Notes: generated by a model not told the origin, from the sequence alone. A stretch of DNA of 64,000 bases from an uncultured Muribaculaceae bacterium (GCA_947381945.1 CANCXM010000011.1:19468-83467); one strand, 5' to 3'; positions 25,183-34,847 are shown, counted from the stretch's first letter. Made by a program: numbers and translations.

Positions 25183-26595
25183 ATGAGAAAAATCATTCAC
25201 GTTTTGACTTTTGCCTCGATGCTTCTTGCAGGCTCAGTCTGCAGCACAACGGCACAAACCTCCGACCGACAAATCCTTAAGAACAGTCTGCCTGAGAGAT
25301 GGACTTACGCGTCAGATATTGAACAGACACTTCCTGCCGATGACAATTGGTGGAAACGATTCAACGATCCCCTGCTTGATTCCCTCATATCCGTTGCGAT
25401 GGACAACAATTTCGATGTCCTCACTGCAATGGGCAGAATAAACATGGCCAAAGCGCAGGTGAAAAGTGCCGAGGCGGGCTACTATCCGACTTTCGGATTG
25501 TCGGCCGGATACACTAAGGGACGTAACGCCGGAGCAATCAGCGGCAGCAAGGTTCCGTCGACAAATTCGAGCTACTTCAATCTCGGGGCAGACATGCAAT
25601 GGGAGATTGATGTGTTCGGCAAAATAACCGCAGGAGTGAAAAATAAAAAGGCCCTCTACCATGCAAGCCGCGCCGACTACATGGCAACAATGGTCAGCGT
25701 CGCAGCGGACCTCGCCACCTATTATTTCAATCTCCGGGTATTCCAGCGTCAGCTCTATGTCACCAATCAGCATCTGGCATCGCAGCAACGTGTGGTCGAC
25801 ATCGTAAAAGCCCGTTTCGAAGCAGGACTCGTATCCAAACTCGACGTGGCTCAGGCACTGACAGTCTACTACTCGACCGAGGCTACAATCCCCCAACTGG
25901 AATCATCGGTCAAGCAGGCCGAGAATGCCATCGCTATATTAATAGGAGTCTATCCGGAGGAAATCAAGTCCAGACTTGAGGCTCCGTGGACCACTCCGGA
26001 CTATCGCCATCTCGTCCCGGCCGGAGTTCCTGCCAATCTCCTCCGCCGTCGCCCCGACATCCTCGCAGCCGAGTATGAGGTAAGCGCCTACGCAGCCTCG
26101 CTTGGTATCGCGAAAAAAGACTTCCTACCCACCCTGTCGCTCAACGGCTCGATCGGAGTTGCCGCCCATGATGCAAAAGATATGTTCAAGAACAACAGCC
26201 TTGAATACAGCATCGCCCCCACTCTCACATGGACACTCTTCGACGGTTTCGCGAGGAAACATGCCGTAGCTGAAGCACGCGAACAGATGAAAATAGGAAT
26301 CGAGAACTATAATCTGACCGTCATGACTGCCGTCCAGGAAGTGGACAACGCAATGATAGCCTATTCATCAGCCCTCCGTGCCATTGACAGTTATACGCGG
26401 GTGATCGAACAGTGCGATGAATCATTCCACCTCTCGGTGGACCTTTATAAAGAAGGACTAACATCCTTCACAAACGTTGTTGATGCCCAGATCAACAGTC
26501 TCACATACGCAAATTCGCTTATCTCCGCAAGGGGCAACACATTCATAAGCCTTATAAATCTCTACAAGGCATTGGGTGGCGCACCGACAGAATAA
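25183..26595 (+). CDS. Outer membrane efflux channel (OprM/NodT family)
   Basis: The frame reaches back to a TTG at 25150; the ATG at 25183 is chosen because it starts the signal peptide (MRKIIHVLTFASMLLAGSVCSTTAQ), giving 470 aa. Two outer-membrane-efflux repeats are seen, with DNNWWKRFNDPLLDSLISVAMDNNFDVLTA near the start of the first and LRRRPDILAAEYEVSAYAASLGIAKKDFLPTLSLNGSIG in the second. The trimeric channel connects the periplasmic adaptor to the outside. It is the first gene of a three-gene efflux operon (34 bp to the adaptor gene), an order in which the channel comes first. The lipobox is poor, so lipidation is uncertain. Confidence 0.9.
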   Translation: MRKIIHVLTFASMLLAGSVCSTTAQTSDRQILKNSLPERWTYASDIEQTLPADDNWWKRFNDPLLDSLISVAMDNNFDVLTAMGRINMAKAQVKSAEAGYYPTFGLSAGYTKGRNAGAISGSKVPSTNSSYFNLGADMQWEIDVFGKITAGVKNKKALYHASRADYMATMVSVAADLATYYFNLRVFQRQLYVTNQHLASQQRVVDIVKARFEAGLVSKLDVAQALTVYYSTEATIPQLESSVKQAENAIAILIGVYPEEIKSRLEAPWTTPDYRHLVPAGVPANLLRRRPDILAAEYEVSAYAASLGIAKKDFLPTLSLNGSIGVAAHDAKDMFKNNSLEYSIAPTLTWTLFDGFARKHAVAEAREQMKIGIENYNLTVMTAVQEVDNAMIAYSSALRAIDSYTRVIEQCDESFHLSVDLYKEGLTSFTNVVDAQINSLTYANSLISARGNTFISLINLYKALGGAPTE

Positions 26596-26629
26596 CCACA
26601 TACCTTTCCAACGCTAATCATCAGACATT

Positions 26630-27733
26630 ATGAATACGAAATTTACATTGGTCGCACTTGCAGCCTCAATCCTCGTCACATCCTGCGGCGGACACAAGAA
26701 GGCCGACAGTCATGAATCGGAAGAAACAGTAAGTGTTGCCTTTCCGGAAGTGGACTCCGTGACTTTAAGCAACACATATCCCGGCGAACTCATAGCGACA
26801 CTGAAAGTCGATGTCGTGGCGAGGGTGAGCGGACAGCTACTCTCCAAAAACTACACAAGCGGCGATTTCGTCAAGAAAGGCACCGTCCTTTTTAAAATTG
26901 AGGATAGCAAATACCGCGATGCTGTCCAACAGGCTGAGGCAGCTCTTGCAACAGCTAAGAGCGAACGCGACTATGCAAGCAGCCACTATGAAGCTGTCAA
27001 GAAAGCACTTGAAAGCGATGCCGTCTCAAAAATGGAAGTCAATCAAGCCGAGAGCAGCCTCCGGCAAGCTGAAGCAGCAATCAAAAGTGCACAAGCCGCA
27101 CTCGAAACCGCCCATACAAATCTAAGCTACTGCACAATCACAGCACCCATCTCCGGCCACGTCACCTCTTCGCCGGTTGATGTCGGCAACTATGTCAGCG
27201 GCGAAGGAGCCGCAGTCCCCATGGCGACCATATACGACACCACAACTCTCATTGCCAATTTCGCCGTTGAAAGTAACCAGAACATCGAGCAGGACATGGC
27301 CGGAAGCTCCTTCCTATCCCACATACCGCTGAATTTTTCCGATTCGCTCGCGCATACTTATTACGGCGACCTCAGCTATGTCGCTCCTGCCATTGACTCC
27401 TCGACCGGAACGCTCGCTTTGCAATGCAAGATTGAGAACAAATACAACGAACTGCGTCCCGGCATGTTTGTGAAAATTGATCTTCCGTATAAAGTAGAAC
27501 CACACGCCATATTGGTCAAGGATGCCTCGATCAGCACTGACCAGCTCGGAAAATACCTCTATGTGGTCAACGATTCCAATACGGTTGTCTATACACCCAT
27601 CACCGTCGGCCCGCTGTATCACGATTCACTCCGCGTCGTCAATTCCGGAATCGGACCGAAATCGAGATATGTCACCAAAGCTTTGCTAAAAGTCAGGGAA
27701 GGCATGAAAGTCAAACCTGATTTGGTGAAGTAA
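26630..27733 (+). CDS. RND efflux periplasmic adaptor (membrane fusion protein), lipoprotein
   Basis: 367 aa. The N-terminus MNTKFTLVALAASILVTSC is a lipoprotein signal. The order is beta-barrel/lipoyl segment (VVARVSGQLLSKNYTSGDFVKKGTVLFKIED), alanine-rich coiled-coil hairpin (about 90-165), second lipoyl half (LSYCTITAPISGHVTSSPVDVGNYV), beta-barrel (about 205-285) and membrane-proximal domain. It bridges the inner membrane RND pump and the outer channel. The gap of 80 bp to the pump gene and 34 bp from the channel gene fits one operon. Confidence 0.92.
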   Translation: MNTKFTLVALAASILVTSCGGHKKADSHESEETVSVAFPEVDSVTLSNTYPGELIATLKVDVVARVSGQLLSKNYTSGDFVKKGTVLFKIEDSKYRDAVQQAEAALATAKSERDYASSHYEAVKKALESDAVSKMEVNQAESSLRQAEAAIKSAQAALETAHTNLSYCTITAPISGHVTSSPVDVGNYVSGEGAAVPMATIYDTTTLIANFAVESNQNIEQDMAGSSFLSHIPLNFSDSLAHTYYGDLSYVAPAIDSSTGTLALQCKIENKYNELRPGMFVKIDLPYKVEPHAILVKDASISTDQLGKYLYVVNDSNTVVYTPITVGPLYHDSLRVVNSGIGPKSRYVTKALLKVREGMKVKPDLVK

Positions 27734-27813
27734 GTTGAGGTCGGCAACAAAAAAGCGATCTCACACCTCTCCGTTTCTCAATTCCTTCAAGTTTCATCCG
27801 GAATTATACAGCC

Positions 27814-30800
27814 ATGTTTTCAAGATTTTTTATTGACCGCCCCATATTCGCCACTGTGCTGGCGATATTGATGGTGATTGTCGGTCTGATGACCGTCAAG
27901 AGCCTTCCGATTTCACAATATCCCGACATCACTCCGCCTACGGTCATGGTATCGGCTGCCTACCCGGGCGCTGATGCTGCGACTGTCGCCGAAGTTGTCG
28001 GCGAACCGATTGAAGAGCAGATAAACGGTGTGGAGGGCATGATGTACATGAGCTCGAACTCAAGCGACGGCTCCTACAATCTCACCGTGACATTCGAAAA
28101 CGGCACCAACCTCGACGATGCCGCCGTGAAAGTCCAGAACCGCATCTCACTCGCCGAAGCCACACTGCCTACCGCCGTGAAAGAACAGGGTGTATCAGTG
28201 ATGTCGGAATCTTCCAACATTATCCTTTTCATCGCTCTTGAAGGGGACGACAGCGGACGCTACGACGCGCTGTATCTCACCAACTATGCTCAGCTCAACA
28301 TCATCGACGAACTTTCGCGAATCGAAGGTGTCGGAGGTGCCGGCGCATTTGGTGCGGGAAAATACAGTATGCGCGTATGGCTCGATCCTGACAAGATGCG
28401 CACCTACGATCTCACACCGTCCGATGTAAGCGCGATGATTCAATCCCAGAATCTCGAAGTATCGGCCGGCAATGTCGGCACGCCACCTGTCAACAACGGC
28501 GTCGAGTTTGAATTCACCCTCACTTCCCAAGGACAGCTCAAGACCGCCGAAGAATTCTCCAACATCATCATCCGCAGCGCCGAAAACGGTGGCTTACTTC
28601 GACTAAAAGACATCGCAACCGTAGAGCTGGGCAGTCAGGACTATTCAGGTATCTCGCATGTATCCGGCGAACAGGCCGGCCTTATCGGTGTGCAGCAGCT
28701 TCCGGGAGCCAACGCGCTCGATGTTGCCAAGAAAGTAAAAGCCAAGATGGAGGAACTTTCCGAGTACTTCCCTTCCGGAGTGAAATACAGAATCATTCTT
28801 GACACAACCGACTTCGTGACAGCCTCAATCGACGAAGTGCTCATCACCTTCGTTGAGACAACCCTCATCGTCATGCTCGTAATCCTCATCTTCCTCCAGA
28901 GCTGGCGTGCGGTGATAATCCCTATGATTGCAATACCTGTATCACTGATTGCTACATTCGCGGTGATGAAACTGTTGGGTTTCTCTCTCAACACCCTTAC
29001 CCTTTTCGGCCTCGTCCTTGCGATAGCCATTGTGGTCGACGATGCGATAGTGGTGGTGGAGGACTGTGCCCGACTGGTCCAGGAGGGGAAACTCTCCCCA
29101 CGGCAAAGTGCCGAAAAAGCTATGGTCGAGCTTGAAGGTCCTGTTGTCGGTGAAGTTCTTGTGCTCCTCTCCGTATTCATCCCGACAGCCTTTATCAGTG
29201 GTATCACCGGCGAGCTTTACAAACAGTTCGCACTCACTATCGCCACGTCTGTGGCCTTCTCCGGCTTCAATGCCTTGACCTTCACGCCCGCCATGTGTGC
29301 CCTCTTCCTCAGGAAGAAGACCGACCCGAATCCCCATTTCTTCCTCTACAAATGGTTCAACAAGGGTTATGGAGCTGTCCTTAAACACTACACTTCACTC
29401 ATCGGTAAACTGCTCCGGCGCCCTATTGTCGCGATAGCCGTATATTTCGGCCTTTGCGTCCTTGCCTTCTGGGGCTTCGTCAAGATTCCGACGAGCTATA
29501 TTCCCGAGGAGGATATGGGCTACTTCATGACCTCTATCCAGTTGCCTACAGGAGCATCCCTCGACCGTACGGACAAAATCGTGACCGAACTCTCCGACAA
29601 AATCCGCGACATCGAGGAGGTCAAGGATGTGATTTCGATTTCCGGCCAGTCCATGATGGGCGGAGGCTCGGGCGGCAACATGGGCTCTTTATTCGTCGTG
29701 CTTAAACCTTGGGGAGAACGCCGTGGAAAATCCCACGATGTCAATGCGGTCATAGCCAAGATCAATGAAATTGCCGCAGGCTATCAGGAACCGATTGTGT
29801 TCTCCATCAATCCTCCTGCCATCCCCGGCCTCGGCATGACATCGGGTATGGAAATGCAGATTCTCGACATCAACAACCTCGGCGCACAGGCACTTCAGGA
29901 GACCATTGATGCGATGAAGGTCGCTGCCCAAAAGGACGACCGTCTCGCGCAGTTGACAACCCAGTTCCAGGCAGGAGTGCCGCAATATCAAATCAATATT
30001 GACCGCGACAAGGCAAAACTGATGGGTCTCACGATTGACGACATCTATGCGACCCTCTCCCAGTTCATGGGTTCGAACTATGTGAACGATTTCGTTGAAT
30101 TCGGACGTACATATCAGGTCAACATGAGCGGAAACAGCACATCAAGAAGCTCCGTGGACCAGATTCCGAATCTGACGGTAAGGAATGCCGACGGCAAGAT
30201 GGTACCCTTCTCCTCTTTCGCCTCCGTAGTACCGACAATCGGACAGTCGACCGTCAGCCGCTACAACATGTACACCTCCGCCTCCATTACAGGCACTCCG
30301 CCATCCAACGTATCAAGTTCCGATGCCATCGCTGCGATGGAGGAAATCCTCAAGGAGGTGGTCGGCGACCGCTTCTCCTACGCATGGACAGGCGAGGCAT
30401 ATCAGGAATCCCAATCGGGAACCACCATTTCTTTCGTCCTGATTTTCGCCATCCTGATAACGATCCTCGTCCTTGCTGCCCAATATGAAAGCTGGACAGA
30501 CCCTATTGCGGTAGTGATAGCCATGCCGACCGCCATCTTCGGAACAGTTCTCGGTTGCCTCTTCCTATCGCAGTCAATTTCAATCTATACCCAAATCGGT
30601 ATAATCCTGCTGCTCGGCCTCGCCGCTAAGAATGCCATCCTTATCGTCGAGTATGCAAGGGATTTCCACAAGACAGGTCTGAGTGTCAGACAAGCGGCCA
30701 CCGATGCTGGCAACATCCGCTTCCGACCTATCATGATGACTGCATTTGCATTCGTGTTCGGCGTTCTCCCGATGCTGTTTGCAACCGGTGCAGGTGCCCA

Positions 30801-31023
30801 GTCGCGAATCGCGCTCGGAACAGCCGTTGTATTCGGCATGGCCACCAATGCCTTGGCCGGAACCCTCTTCGTCCCCGGATTCTGGGAACTCTTGGAGAAC
30901 TTCCGTGAGAAATACCTGTCGAAGATATTCGCAGCCTCGACGGAGGTCAGTCCGGACGACGGAAAACCGGCAGCTTCATCCACACCTGCCAAACAACAAA
31001 GCGACGACAAGGTAAATTTATAG
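27814..31023 (+). CDS. RND multidrug efflux pump, HAE1/AcrB family
   Basis: 1069 aa, the usual size. The N-terminus MFSRFFIDRPIFATVLAILMVIVG is the first of 12 membrane helices; two large periplasmic loops follow TM1 and TM7. The proton-relay aspartates are Asp409 and Asp410 in AIAIVVDDAIVVVED, and GLAAKNAILIVEYA in the second half is the classic TM10 region. It exports drugs, dyes, bile salts or detergents by proton antiport, acting as a trimer with the two proteins encoded upstream. The C-terminus is a short, polar, low-complexity tail. Transcription ends at the hairpin at 31041-31079. The substrate is unknown. Confidence 0.95.
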   Translation: MFSRFFIDRPIFATVLAILMVIVGLMTVKSLPISQYPDITPPTVMVSAAYPGADAATVAEVVGEPIEEQINGVEGMMYMSSNSSDGSYNLTVTFENGTNLDDAAVKVQNRISLAEATLPTAVKEQGVSVMSESSNIILFIALEGDDSGRYDALYLTNYAQLNIIDELSRIEGVGGAGAFGAGKYSMRVWLDPDKMRTYDLTPSDVSAMIQSQNLEVSAGNVGTPPVNNGVEFEFTLTSQGQLKTAEEFSNIIIRSAENGGLLRLKDIATVELGSQDYSGISHVSGEQAGLIGVQQLPGANALDVAKKVKAKMEELSEYFPSGVKYRIILDTTDFVTASIDEVLITFVETTLIVMLVILIFLQSWRAVIIPMIAIPVSLIATFAVMKLLGFSLNTLTLFGLVLAIAIVVDDAIVVVEDCARLVQEGKLSPRQSAEKAMVELEGPVVGEVLVLLSVFIPTAFISGITGELYKQFALTIATSVAFSGFNALTFTPAMCALFLRKKTDPNPHFFLYKWFNKGYGAVLKHYTSLIGKLLRRPIVAIAVYFGLCVLAFWGFVKIPTSYIPEEDMGYFMTSIQLPTGASLDRTDKIVTELSDKIRDIEEVKDVISISGQSMMGGGSGGNMGSLFVVLKPWGERRGKSHDVNAVIAKINEIAAGYQEPIVFSINPPAIPGLGMTSGMEMQILDINNLGAQALQETIDAMKVAAQKDDRLAQLTTQFQAGVPQYQINIDRDKAKLMGLTIDDIYATLSQFMGSNYVNDFVEFGRTYQVNMSGNSTSRSSVDQIPNLTVRNADGKMVPFSSFASVVPTIGQSTVSRYNMYTSASITGTPPSNVSSSDAIAAMEEILKEVVGDRFSYAWTGEAYQESQSGTTISFVLIFAILITILVLAAQYESWTDPIAVVIAMPTAIFGTVLGCLFLSQSISIYTQIGIILLLGLAAKNAILIVEYARDFHKTGLSVRQAATDAGNIRFRPIMMTAFAFVFGVLPMLFATGAGAQSRIALGTAVVFGMATNALAGTLFVPGFWELLENFREKYLSKIFAASTEVSPDDGKPAASSTPAKQQSDDKVNL

Positions 31024-31040
31024 GGGATACAGCCATCCGG

Positions 31041-31079
31041 AAGGAGTGTCAGAGAAAGCCTAAGGCTCTGACACTCCTT
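31041..31079 (+). terminator. Terminator of the efflux operon
   Basis: A perfect 14-bp stem (31041-31054 with 31066-31079), 11-nt loop, and a T-rich tail follow the RND pump stop by 17 bp. Confidence 0.85.
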
Positions 31080-31141
31080 TGTTTTGTCAATGAAAATGAC
31101 GAACATAAGAGATTAATGTTATAAAGTTTGGGATTTTTTTG

Positions 31142-31149
31142 TAACTTTG
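31142..31149 (+). promoter_or_regulatory. Bacteroidota -7 box (TAACTTTG) for the TetR gene
   Basis: TAACTTTG fits TAnnTTTG and is 20 bp before the TetR ATG. Together with the preceding terminator it shows the regulator has its own promoter. Confidence 0.6.
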
Positions 31150-31169
31150 CCGTTGAAAAGATTTAAAGT

Positions 31170-31775
31170 ATGACAATGGCGTCAAAGACCCGCGAAAGAC
31201 TCCTGGACGTTGCGCGTCAGCTCTTTGCCAGCAATGGTGTGGAGAAGACCACAATGAACGACATTGCCACCGCCTCCGACAAAGGGCGGCGCACTATCTA
31301 CACCTATTTTAAAAACAAGAAGGAGATTTACGATGCGGTTATTGAACGCGAGAGCGAAGCCATTGTATTGAAACTCAGAGCTGTAGTTACCTCCAACTTA
31401 GCCCCTGCCGAGAAGCTCAAACGCTTCCTCGAAGCCCGCTTCGACATAGTTGAAGAGACTATCCACGAATCAACGACAAGCCAGCTCCTGTCATACATCA
31501 CCCTTGACTACAAGCGGCTCGAACGCATCCGCACTCTTGCCGTCGCGAAGGAGCAGGGATTGATTTCACGCATGATTGACGAAGGCGTGCAGGCAGGGGT
31601 ATTTGACCCCGTGCAGGCAAAACTTCTGCCGGGAGTCTATCAGATGATTTTCCAGGGGTTTGATTTCTGTCATCTCCGCAACAACTTCTCACAGTTCAAC
31701 ATGACAGCATCCGAGATACGCTCCTCTGTCATCAATTTTCTAATCAATACGATTATTGTAAAACCAACAATATAG
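31170..31775 (+). CDS. TetR/AcrR family transcriptional regulator
   Basis: 201 aa. The N-terminal helix-turn-helix is clear: SKTRERLLDVARQLFASNGVEKTTMNDIATASDKGRRTIYTYFKNKKEIYDAVIERE (residues 5-60). The C-terminal domain is helical and divergent, as expected for the ligand pocket. It probably represses the RND efflux operon directly upstream, being the only regulator nearby, and may bind the palindrome at 25042-25068 (inference). An alternative is control of fabG, 24 bp downstream on the same strand; the close spacing allows read-through. Confidence 0.9.
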   Translation: MTMASKTRERLLDVARQLFASNGVEKTTMNDIATASDKGRRTIYTYFKNKKEIYDAVIERESEAIVLKLRAVVTSNLAPAEKLKRFLEARFDIVEETIHESTTSQLLSYITLDYKRLERIRTLAVAKEQGLISRMIDEGVQAGVFDPVQAKLLPGVYQMIFQGFDFCHLRNNFSQFNMTASEIRSSVINFLINTIIVKPTI

Positions 31776-31799
31776 TTCAACTAAACGACTTTTCGAAAA

Positions 31800-32546
31800 A
31801 TGAAATTACTTGAAGGAAAAGTAGCGCTCATCACCGGAGCCGCTCGTGGAATCGGCAAGAGCATTGCCCTTAAGTTTGCCCAGGAAGGTGCCAACATCGC
31901 CTTCACCGACCTTAACCGCGATGAAAACATGGAAGCTACCGAGAAGGAACTCGAAGCCCTCGGTGTCAAAGCTAAAGGATATGCATCAAATGCAGCTGAC
32001 TTCGCTCAGACTGAGGAAGTCGTAGGTAAAGTAAAAGAAGACTTCGGCCGCATTGACGTTCTCGTCAACAATGCAGGCATCACCAAGGACGGTCTCATGA
32101 TGCGTATGACCGAGGCTCAGTGGGACGCTGTCATCGCTGTCAACCTCAAGAGCGCGTTCAACTTCATCCACGCTGTCCTCCCCATCATGATGCGTCAGCG
32201 CGAAGGCTCTATCATCAATATGGCATCTGTTGTCGGCGTTCACGGCAACGCAGGTCAGGCCAACTACGCTGCATCAAAGGCAGGCCTCATCGCCCTCGCC
32301 AAGAGTATCGCTCAGGAAGTCGGCTCACGCGGCATCCGCGCCAACGCAATCGCCCCCGGCTTCATCGAAACTGCAATGACAGCCGCTCTTCCCGAAGACG
32401 TGCGTAAGGAATGGGCCCTCAAAATTCCCCTCCGTCGCGCCGGTCAGGTCGAGGACATCGCCAATGTCGCAACCTTCCTCGCCTCCGACATGTCAAGCTA
32501 TGTGTCCGGCCAGGTTATCCAGGTGGACGGCGGCATGAACATGTAA
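31800..32546 (+). CDS. fabG: 3-oxoacyl-[acyl-carrier-protein] reductase
   Basis: 248 aa, a complete classical short-chain dehydrogenase. It reduces 3-ketoacyl-ACP with NADPH in fatty acid synthesis. TGAARGIG (12-19) binds the cofactor, NNAG (90-93) stabilises the core, and the catalytic Asn115, Ser143, Tyr156 and Lys160 are all present (YAASK). The C-terminus VSGQVIQVDGGMNM is typical of FabG. It starts 24 bp after the TetR stop and ends at its own hairpin. A different SDR substrate is possible but the match to FabG is strong. Confidence 0.92.
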   Translation: MKLLEGKVALITGAARGIGKSIALKFAQEGANIAFTDLNRDENMEATEKELEALGVKAKGYASNAADFAQTEEVVGKVKEDFGRIDVLVNNAGITKDGLMMRMTEAQWDAVIAVNLKSAFNFIHAVLPIMMRQREGSIINMASVVGVHGNAGQANYAASKAGLIALAKSIAQEVGSRGIRANAIAPGFIETAMTAALPEDVRKEWALKIPLRRAGQVEDIANVATFLASDMSSYVSGQVIQVDGGMNM

Positions 32547-32563
32547 TGAGCCGTTAACGTTTT

Positions 32564-32620
32564 TGACATAAGGAAAGGGTCTCCGTCACATCCTTGACGC
32601 ATTCCCCTCTCCTTATGTCA
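32564..32620 (+). terminator. Terminator after fabG
   Basis: tgacataagga (32564-32574) pairs perfectly with 32610-32620; additional G-C pairs (GGG at 32577 with CCC near 32605) extend the stem. T-rich bases follow. Confidence 0.6.
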
Positions 32621-32645
32621 TTCCTTATATCAATAGCACTATCGA

Positions 32646-33233
32646 ATGTTGACCTATAATACCCAACTCAAACATCTCATCCTCCCTGAATACGGACGCA
32701 ACATCCATCAGATGGTTGACCACTGCCTCACCATCGAGGACAGGGACGAACGTACACGCTGCGCCAACTCCATCATTGCGAGCATGGCCAAGCTATTCCC
32801 GAAAATCCGTGAGGAAGAGGACTACCAGCGTAAACTTTGGGATCACCTTGCAATCATGAGTGATTTCAAGCTCGACATTGACTGGCCCTTTGAAATCCCC
32901 GAAGCCGATCATTTCAATTCACGGCCTGACAAAGTCCCCTACACTGCCGAACACATACGCTATCGCCACTACGGTAAGGATGTTGAGCTTATGATCCAGA
33001 AAGCGGTCAGCATGGAAGAAGGTCCGGAACGCGACGAACTCGTGCTTCTCATTGCCAACCACATGAAGAAACTCCTTCTCAGTGTCAATTCCGATGGCGT
33101 CGAGGATTCGAAAATTTTCAAGGATCTCGCCGAATACTCCCACGGAGCTCTCCGTCTTGACCCCGAGACTGTCAGACTTCATGAATTCAAGATTGTGGCG
33201 CCTCCCTCCACAAAGAAAAAGAAAAAGAGATAA
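32646..33233 (+). CDS. DUF4290 family protein
   Basis: 195 aa, predicted all-helical, matching the Bacteroidota-specific DUF4290 pattern: MLTYNTQLKHLILPEYGRNIHQMVDHCLTIEDRDERTRCANSII, LFPKIREEEDYQRKLWDHLAIMSDF and YGKDVELMIQKAVSMEEGPERDELVLLIANHMKK. The end is a lysine run (STKKKKKR). Its role is unknown; in other Bacteroidales it is usually followed by murA and rimM. Here rimM follows after 39 bp and murA is absent. It is a soluble cytoplasmic protein without signal. Confidence 0.9.
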   Translation: MLTYNTQLKHLILPEYGRNIHQMVDHCLTIEDRDERTRCANSIIASMAKLFPKIREEEDYQRKLWDHLAIMSDFKLDIDWPFEIPEADHFNSRPDKVPYTAEHIRYRHYGKDVELMIQKAVSMEEGPERDELVLLIANHMKKLLLSVNSDGVEDSKIFKDLAEYSHGALRLDPETVRLHEFKIVAPPSTKKKKKR

Positions 33234-33272
33234 GAGAGGACATATTACTAATTTTTCTAAAGTATACGGGAC

Positions 33273-33815
33273 GTGATAAAGCTGTCGGAACTTGCCGAAG
33301 CCGGACATTTCAACAAAGCCCACGGCATAAAGGGTGAAATGTCGGCAACTCTTGATTTTTACCTCGATTTGAACGATGTGAAATGTATCGTTGTCGCAAT
33401 CGAGGGTATTTTTGTGCCGTTTTTCATCAAGTCATGGCGACCGAAGACAGCCGATACCTGCCTCCTGACCCTCGACGGTATTGACAGCGACGTGCAGGCA
33501 CAGGAATTCAACAACCGTACCTTCTACATCCTCCGCTCCGACATTCCGGAAGACGAGGAGGATGACTACGATGATGAAGACGGCTTCTATGCTTCTGATC
33601 TTATCGGCTACAAGGTTCACGACAACGCCCTTGGAGACATCGGCATGATCTCAGACATTAACGACGCCACCCAAAACGTCCTTTTTCTCATAACCACACC
33701 CCGAGGAAATGAAATCTTCATTCCTGTGGCAGATGAATATATCGTGGAGATTGACCACGACAACGAGACTCTCACCACCGATCTCCCCGAAGGACTCGTA
33801 GAACTTAACGACTGA
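33273..33815 (+). CDS. rimM: 16S rRNA processing protein RimM
   Basis: 180 aa from a GTG start (VIKLSELAEAGHFNKAHGIKGEM). RimM binds ribosomal protein uS19 and helps mature the 30S head. The N-terminal RimM barrel contains AGHFNKAHGIKGE; after an acidic linker (DEEDDYDDEDG, about 92-102) comes the PRC-barrel with LIGYKVHD, LGDIGMISDI and IPVADEYIVEID. The start codon was chosen because it gives the family N-terminus and no ATG lies nearby. It is 14 bp before the acidic small gene, probably one transcript. Confidence 0.88.
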   Translation: MIKLSELAEAGHFNKAHGIKGEMSATLDFYLDLNDVKCIVVAIEGIFVPFFIKSWRPKTADTCLLTLDGIDSDVQAQEFNNRTFYILRSDIPEDEEDDYDDEDGFYASDLIGYKVHDNALGDIGMISDINDATQNVLFLITTPRGNEIFIPVADEYIVEIDHDNETLTTDLPEGLVELND

Positions 33816-33829
33816 TAAATTTACTATAT

Positions 33830-34135
33830 ATGAAAGAATTTGACGAAAAAGAGGCCATCAAGGCAATGCGCGCCGTCCTCTCCGACGAAAACTCAAAGCT
33901 TTATGATGATGACGAGCTGCTCAATGTCATCGACATCATCTGGGACTGGTATGACGACCAAGGTCTCCTCGACATCGACGCTGAAGCCGATGATGAGGAG
34001 GTTAATACCGATGCCCTCATAAAGCATGTCGGAAAAATGCTTTCAAAAGACACAGACTCGCCTGTAAAGCGTGAGGATGTGGAGCCGCTCGTCATGGCGG
34101 AACTCCGATACGAACAATCACTGGAGGATTTCTGA
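33830..34135 (+). CDS. Acidic 101-aa conserved hypothetical protein
   Basis: 101 aa, rich in Asp and Glu (DDDELLNVIDIIWDWYDDQGLLDIDAEADDEEVN). It begins MKEFDEKEAIKAMRAVLSDENSKLYDDDE and ends AELRYEQSLEDF, consistent with a helical soluble protein. I recognise it as a small protein seen in Bacteroidales next to rimM-type genes but know no function. It lies 14 bp after rimM and 45 bp before the OmpA-like gene. Confidence 0.7.
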   Translation: MKEFDEKEAIKAMRAVLSDENSKLYDDDELLNVIDIIWDWYDDQGLLDIDAEADDEEVNTDALIKHVGKMLSKDTDSPVKREDVEPLVMAELRYEQSLEDF

Positions 34136-34180
34136 TAGATAACTCCGGTTAACAATATATAATAAACATAACTGACATTT

Positions 34181-34825
34181 ATGAAACGATTCATTTTAGC
34201 ATCGTTGCTTGCCGTCGCAATGTCGGGACTCTCTCTTGGCCTGACGGCAAAGGAAAACAAGAATGACCCTTATGCCGGTTATGACGAGAGCGCCTATATG
34301 GACATGGGCCTGGAAGACAACCTCAAAGTCCCTGCCGTAGGCAAAGCCGAACATGCAGCTATCAAAGCCTACATGAGCCGCATAGGCCACAACCTCGCTC
34401 AAAAAAACTACATTGTCGACCTGATGCGCGACGATGAGGTGGTTCTTGTCACGATTCCGACCGACGATCTGTTCGCTCCTAACGACACCCTTCTGAGTGC
34501 GACCGCAGCAACGAAACTCAGACCTATTATATCCCATATAACCGACCCGATGATGTTTAAGGTCGTCTATGCCGTGCATACCGACAATACCGGCTCCCCG
34601 ACCTACAACCTATGGCTTTCCCACGAACGGAACACATCCATCTATGACTGGTTCCTCAACAACGTCAACGAGGACCTCATCATCATCCCCTACGAGCTCG
34701 GTGACACCGACCCGCTCGTCCCTAACGACAGCCGCAAAGGCCGTCGGGAGAACCGTCGTCTTGAAATATTTCTGATTCCCGGGCCAAAGTTGATTTCAAT
34801 GGCTCAAAAAGGGACACTGAAATAA
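34181..34825 (+). CDS. OmpA-like domain protein, secreted
   Basis: 214 aa with signal peptide (MKRFILASLLAVAMSGLSLGLTA). Residues about 90-200 match the OmpA C-terminal peptidoglycan-binding fold: LFAPNDTLLSATAATKLRPI, VVYAVHTDNTGSPTYNLWLSHERNTSIYDWF and the final NDSRKGRRENRRLEIFLIP. The central TDNTGS...NLWLSHERN corresponds to the TDxxGxxxYNxxLSxxRA motif. There is no lipobox or barrel, so it is a free periplasmic or envelope-associated protein. Its role is likely structural attachment to peptidoglycan; specificity unknown. Confidence 0.78.
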   Translation: MKRFILASLLAVAMSGLSLGLTAKENKNDPYAGYDESAYMDMGLEDNLKVPAVGKAEHAAIKAYMSRIGHNLAQKNYIVDLMRDDEVVLVTIPTDDLFAPNDTLLSATAATKLRPIISHITDPMMFKVVYAVHTDNTGSPTYNLWLSHERNTSIYDWFLNNVNEDLIIIPYELGDTDPLVPNDSRKGRRENRRLEIFLIPGPKLISMAQKGTLK

Positions 34826-34847
34826 CTGTGCGAAAGCATAAATTTTG

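Noticed and set aside
31102..31120. AACAT-N9-ATGTT as a second TetR operator
   Set aside because: Only 5-bp arms in A/T-rich DNA and the inner half-site bases differ from the palindrome at 25042; not enough to support a claim.
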